From the NCBI GenBank assembly GCA_964470525.1, contig CAYYDE010000005.1, positions 1-64,000 on the forward strand: DNA of 64,000 nt, read 5' to 3'. Made by a program: the position numbers and the translations under genes. The notes beneath the pieces were generated by a model. That model did no database searches. It was not told where the DNA came from and worked only from the letters and a program-made list of their open reading frames with translations. Source of the DNA: CAYYDE01 sp964470525 (lineage in GTDB: Bacteria; Patescibacteriota; Gracilibacteria; BD1-5; UBA6164). Of this stretch, positions 63,885 through 64,000 are shown in pieces (the first letter of the stretch is position 1; the number at the start of each line of letters is the position of its first letter).

Positions 63885-64000
63885 ATGACTCTGAGACAAA
63901 ATTTTATCAATGAAAGCTTTAAAATGGTTGCCATATTAGAACATGGAGGAGATTTTGCATTTGCTCAATTTTGACTTACTGCAAAAACATATGGTCTTTT
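63885..64000 (+). CDS. Start of a gene, cut by the window edge
   Basis: Only 38 residues are seen (MTLRQNFINESFKMVAILEH then GGDFAFAQFGLTAKTYGL). One UGA stands for Gly. The short segment is too small to assign; the beginning resembles the first helix of small winged-helix regulators, but that is a guess. Confidence 0.5.

Noticed and set aside
1..64000. tRNA or rRNA genes
   Set aside because: I looked for T-loop-like GTTCGA and rRNA core motifs and saw none in a tRNA context; a covariance-model search would be needed to be certain.

Overview
This window comes from a low-GC bacterium that reads UGA as glycine (translation table 25). Read with the standard code, almost every gene breaks apart. 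Read with UGA as Gly, long uninterrupted proteins appear, and UGA falls on invariant glycines: the Walker A motif of ClpC, the nucleotide-binding loop of MurC, the N-terminus of Pth and the FAD region of TrxB. Stops are TAA and, in a minority, TAG. This code, the small gene set and the gene order point to Candidatus Absconditabacteria (SR1) or Gracilibacteria (BD1-5/GN02) in the Patescibacteria. I cannot decide between the two from this window.

Layout. 1-4470 (minus): secreted or envelope proteins, a family-1-like solute-binding protein and a HIT hydrolase. 4613-6125: a small coiled-coil protein facing a pilin-like protein with C-terminal repeats. 6278-13859 (minus): rpoB and rpoC, with a leader hairpin that looks like an attenuator. 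14145-15608: two integron-type gene cassettes (a GyrI/AraC-effector-like protein and an isoprenylcysteine-methyltransferase-like membrane protein), each followed by an attC-like site; neither gene uses UGA for glycine. 15751-16329 (minus): a RelE/Phd toxin-antitoxin pair. 16487-27710 (plus): clpC-like, secreted and membrane proteins, map, a XerC/D recombinase, pth and murC. 27744-40375 (mostly minus): a repeat protein, a PhnA-like domain, secD, rlmN, a transglutaminase, two Nudix proteins, ctpA, a polA that lacks its 5'-nuclease and most of the proofreading domain, an apparent new structured RNA with its own promoter and terminator, an M23-SLH protein and a lipoprotein. 40521-44112 (plus): a cNMP-binding-like protein, a membrane PH-like protein and uvrC. 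44143-45594 (minus): trxB and a glutathione peroxidase.

45889-57006 is the most unusual part. One divergent gene (possibly a 2-oxoglutarate oxygenase) is followed by an eight-gene plus-strand operon that is very AT-rich and uses UGA for nearly all glycines. It encodes two PheRS-like proteins, a SelO-like protein (tentative), a PHP phosphoesterase, an S66 (LdcA/MccF-type) peptidase, a glutaminase-less asparagine synthetase, a MurA-like enolpyruvyl transferase and a MurB-like protein fused to a Nudix domain. The combination suggests synthesis of a small amino-acyl or peptidyl nucleotide-like compound, together with possible self-protection. That function is inferred, not shown.

57038-64000: Fe-superoxide dismutase, a three-gene riboflavin set (ribE, ribH and a flavokinase/FAD-synthetase fusion in reversed domain order), gdhA, a nitroreductase, an envelope protein, mraY and the start of one more gene. 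A 17-bp palindrome of the form RCTATA-N5-TATAGY lies in front of the peroxidase, gdhA and nitroreductase genes and may mark a shared regulon. I saw no tRNA, rRNA or CRISPR array.
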